This document shows positions 61,801 to 64,000 of a stretch of DNA of 64,000 nucleotides, piece by piece. How positions within the stretch are numbered: the stretch's first letter is position 1; every line of letters begins with the position of its first letter. The translations under genes were made by a program, and so were the position numbers. Source of the DNA: JABMQB01 sp964408795 (GTDB lineage Bacteria > Bacteroidota > Bacteroidia > Bacteroidales > Prolixibacteraceae); the NCBI GenBank assembly GCA_964408795.1, contig CAYPAW010000085.1:1-64000 (forward strand), in the 5' to 3' direction. The notes beneath the pieces were generated by a model that was not told the origin of the DNA, did no database searches, and saw only the letters and a list, made by a program, of their open reading frames with translations.

Positions 61801-62439
61801 ATGCTTGAAATAAAAAAATTTGTTGTCAATCCGGTTCAGGAAAATACCTTTCTCCTTTATGATCAAACGAAGGAATGCATCCTGGTTGATGCCGGATTCT
61901 ACGATCCTGAAGAAGAAAAGGAAGCCGATAATTTTATGAACCAAAACGGGCTCACACTGAAGAAACTGGTAAACACCCATTGTCATTTTGACCACATGAT
62001 GGGAATTGAATACATGCGTAACAAATACCATGTGGAGTTTGCAGTGCACCCTGATGAAGCCTTCTGGGTGGAGAAAGTCGTTGATCAGGCCATGCTGTTT
62101 GGTTTTACGATGAACCCGGTAAGGCCCCCCGATCGGTATTTGTCCGATAAAGATACCCTGACGTTTGGCCAAACCGAATTACGAATTCTTCACGTACCGG
62201 GACATTCACCCGGGCATATCGTGCTGTATGAAGAAAAACAGCAAATCCTTATCGGGGGTGATGTTCTTTTTTATGGTAGCATTGGACGTACGGATTTACC
62301 GGGCGGGGATTATCATACCCTGATCAACGCCATCAAAACGAAGCTTTTTACCTTACCCGATCATACCGTTGTATACTGCGGTCATGGACCGGAAACAACC
62401 CTTGGTTTCGAAAAAAAACACAATCCCTTTTTAACCTGA
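61801..62439 (+). CDS. Metallo-beta-lactamase-fold hydrolase (glyoxalase II-like)
   Basis: 212 residues from MLEIKKFVVNPVQENTF. The frame is open to 61747, but that overlaps pcm. Metal ligands are THCHFDH (HxHxDH), GHSPGH and GGDVLFYGSIGRTD, and the last His is in CGHGPETTLG. Members of this group act on thioesters such as S-lactoylglutathione or similar small compounds. Which one is used here cannot be told. Confidence 0.9.
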   Translation: MLEIKKFVVNPVQENTFLLYDQTKECILVDAGFYDPEEEKEADNFMNQNGLTLKKLVNTHCHFDHMMGIEYMRNKYHVEFAVHPDEAFWVEKVVDQAMLFGFTMNPVRPPDRYLSDKDTLTFGQTELRILHVPGHSPGHIVLYEEKQQILIGGDVLFYGSIGRTDLPGGDYHTLINAIKTKLFTLPDHTVVYCGHGPETTLGFEKKHNPFLT

Positions 62440-62521
62440 TCATGATATACAAACGAAAATCATATTTTGAAAACCCAACATACCCTAATATTGTGTCACC
62501 CGGAAAAAACAAGAAACGAAC

Positions 62522-64000
62522 ATGAGAATGGATCATTTTGCAAACCGCCACATAGGCCCCAGGGAGCACGAGATAAACCGGATGCTTCAGAAGATGGGTG
62601 TTTCGAGCCTGGATGAGTTAATCGCGCAAACCATACCGGAAAACATCCGGTTAAAAGAACCCCTGCAACTGGCAGAAGGCCTCTCGGAGCGCAAATACTA
62701 CCGGAAGATCCATGAACTCGCTTTGAAAAACAAGGTGTTCAACACCTATATTGGTATGGGTTATTACGATACCATAACACCGGCCGTTATCCTCAGAAAT
62801 GTTCTTGAGAATCCGGTTTGGTATACTTCCTATACTCCCTACCAGGCGGAGATTTCCCAGGGTCGACTGGAAGCCTTGCTGATTTTCCAAACCATGGTCT
62901 GTGAATTAACCTGTATGGAAATTGCCAACGCCTCCCTGCTGGATGAATCCACGGCAGCCGCTGAAGCCATGTCCATGATGTACAACCTGCGTTCCCGGGA
63001 AATGATCAAAAACAAGGCACATACTCTCCTGGTTGACGAAAAGACCTGGCCACAGACCCTGGATGTGCTCACAACAAGAGCCACTCCTCAGGGTATTGAT
63101 TTGAAAATACAATCCCTGGAGGCTTTGGAATTTACAACCGATGTTTTTGGTATTATCGTGCAATACCCTAATTCTGATGGGGAAATTACGGATTACTCAA
63201 CCCTGATTGAAAAGGCCCATGCAAAGGGTATTAAAGTTGCTGTAGCAGCAGACCTTCTTGCATTGGCTCTTCTGACGCCTCCGGGAGAATGGGGCGCCGA
63301 TATTGTTTTTGGCAGCAGTCAACGGTTTGGAATCCCTATGGGATACGGTGGTCCTCACGCGGCATTTTTTGCTTCCCGGGCGGAATATAAAAGACATATG
63401 CCAGGGAGAATCATTGGAATTACCAAAGATGCTCAGGGAAACCGTGCGCTGAGAATGGCCCTTCAAACCCGTGAACAACACATCAAGCGGGAAAGAGCAA
63501 CCTCAAATATCTGTACAGCTCAGGCTCTTCTGGCAACTATGGCTGGCTTCTACGCAGTTTATCATGGAGCACAAGGTATGATCGAAATAGCCGAAAGAAT
63601 ACACAGCATTGCTCGGTTCCTGGCTGAAGAAATATCCTCCTTCGGCTACCGCCAAATGAACACGGTCTATTTTGACACCCTCCGTATTGCCCTGCCTGAA
63701 CACGTAAAGCGCGAGGATATTGAACGGTTTTCTCTTGAACTGGAAATGAATTTCCGGTATTTTGACAAGGGAGTTATTGGAATCAGCATTGATGAAACCA
63801 CGAACCGGCAGGATATGGAATGGATCCTTGATGTATTTGCCAAAGCGGCCCATACCTCCCGGAGCCCGATAAAACACTATCCGAATACCGTCCCGGTAGC
63901 TCAACTTTTCAGGCGTACCTCAGACTTTATGACGCAGGAAGTATTTTCAAAATACCGTTCTGAAACAGAAATGCTCAGATATATCAAAAGCTTGGAACAC
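62522..64000 (+). CDS. gcvP: Glycine dehydrogenase (decarboxylating), P-protein, 5' part
   Basis: 493 codons are visible, in frame to the end of the window; the C-terminal half lies outside. FANRHIGPREHEINRMLQKMG, YYDTITPAVILRN, YTPYQAEISQGRLEALLIFQT in shortened form, and FGSSQRFGIPMGYGGPHAAFFA are standard P-protein blocks. The PLP-binding lysine is in the missing half. The enzyme starts glycine cleavage. A -7-like TAATATTG lies about 62490. Confidence 0.95.
   Translation, partial: MRMDHFANRHIGPREHEINRMLQKMGVSSLDELIAQTIPENIRLKEPLQLAEGLSERKYYRKIHELALKNKVFNTYIGMGYYDTITPAVILRNVLENPVWYTSYTPYQAEISQGRLEALLIFQTMVCELTCMEIANASLLDESTAAAEAMSMMYNLRSREMIKNKAHTLLVDEKTWPQTLDVLTTRATPQGIDLKIQSLEALEFTTDVFGIIVQYPNSDGEITDYSTLIEKAHAKGIKVAVAADLLALALLTPPGEWGADIVFGSSQRFGIPMGYGGPHAAFFASRAEYKRHMPGRIIGITKDAQGNRALRMALQTREQHIKRERATSNICTAQALLATMAGFYAVYHGAQGMIEIAERIHSIARFLAEEISSFGYRQMNTVYFDTLRIALPEHVKREDIERFSLELEMNFRYFDKGVIGISIDETTNRQDMEWILDVFAKAAHTSRSPIKHYPNTVPVAQLFRRTSDFMTQEVFSKYRSETEMLRYIKSLEH

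Overview
The window is a chromosomal segment of a Gram-negative member of the Bacteroidota, most likely Bacteroidales/Marinilabiliales. The reasons are the repeated TAnnTTTG -7 promoter elements, a type IX secretion sorting domain (41.8-44.1 kb), families largely confined to this phylum (DUF4294, DUF4922, the GlsA/GlsB acyltransferase pair), KdsB and LptE for lipopolysaccharide, and a MurE with the DNPR motif of meso-diaminopimelate-adding enzymes. I see no prophage, insertion sequence or CRISPR array. Most of the window is vertically inherited, tightly packed housekeeping DNA.

1-21.8 kb: a peptidoglycan-salvage island. A truncated sodium:solute symporter is translationally coupled to a NamZ exo-muramidase. 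Divergent from them is a NagZ-type glucosaminidase fused to a beta-lactamase-like serine hydrolase. After a small HTH protein, an orphan gene, a two-component system and glycerate kinase come MurK-like kinase and MurQ etherase, a GHL10 (DigH-like) glycan hydrolase, a glycosyltransferase, a DUF4922 HIT-like protein, a SpoIID-domain protein, a GH9 enzyme and an AmpG-like permease. Together they could cut peptide-free glycan strands, import the sugars and feed GlcNAc-6-phosphate to metabolism. The same stretch holds a candidate small RNA (about 10.6-10.7 kb), tRNA-Lys(CTT), a decayed tRNA copy and a cluster of inverted repeats.

21.9-39.6 kb (minus strand): DUF2752 and CD225 membrane proteins, then YqeY and the dcw cluster, read from mraZ at 39.55 kb to ftsZ at 23.1 kb: mraZ-rsmH-ftsL-ftsI-murE-mraY-murD-ftsW-murG-murC-ftsQ-ftsA-ftsZ-ftsZ-yqeY. 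Most junctions overlap or are a few bases apart. The cluster carries two consecutive full-length ftsZ genes. Upstream of mraZ are four hexamers spaced exactly 10 bp apart, a likely MraZ operator next to the promoter.

39.9-54 kb: glycine-lipid acyltransferases GlsA and GlsB; a secreted phospholipase-D-like protein with a type IX sorting tail; KdsB; a sigma-54 activator followed by LptE, a TPR-like protein and SecG; GroES-GroEL; glutamate dehydrogenase; TatD; type I asparaginase; tRNA-Ser(GGA).

54-64 kb: an ExbB-membrane protein-ExbD-ExbD proton-channel operon, a TrmH-type RNA methyltransferase, a DUF4294 protein, ThpR, a polyprenyl-phosphate sugar transferase, an NAD-binding oxidoreductase-like protein, Pcm, a metallo-beta-lactamase-fold hydrolase and the first 493 codons of gcvP.
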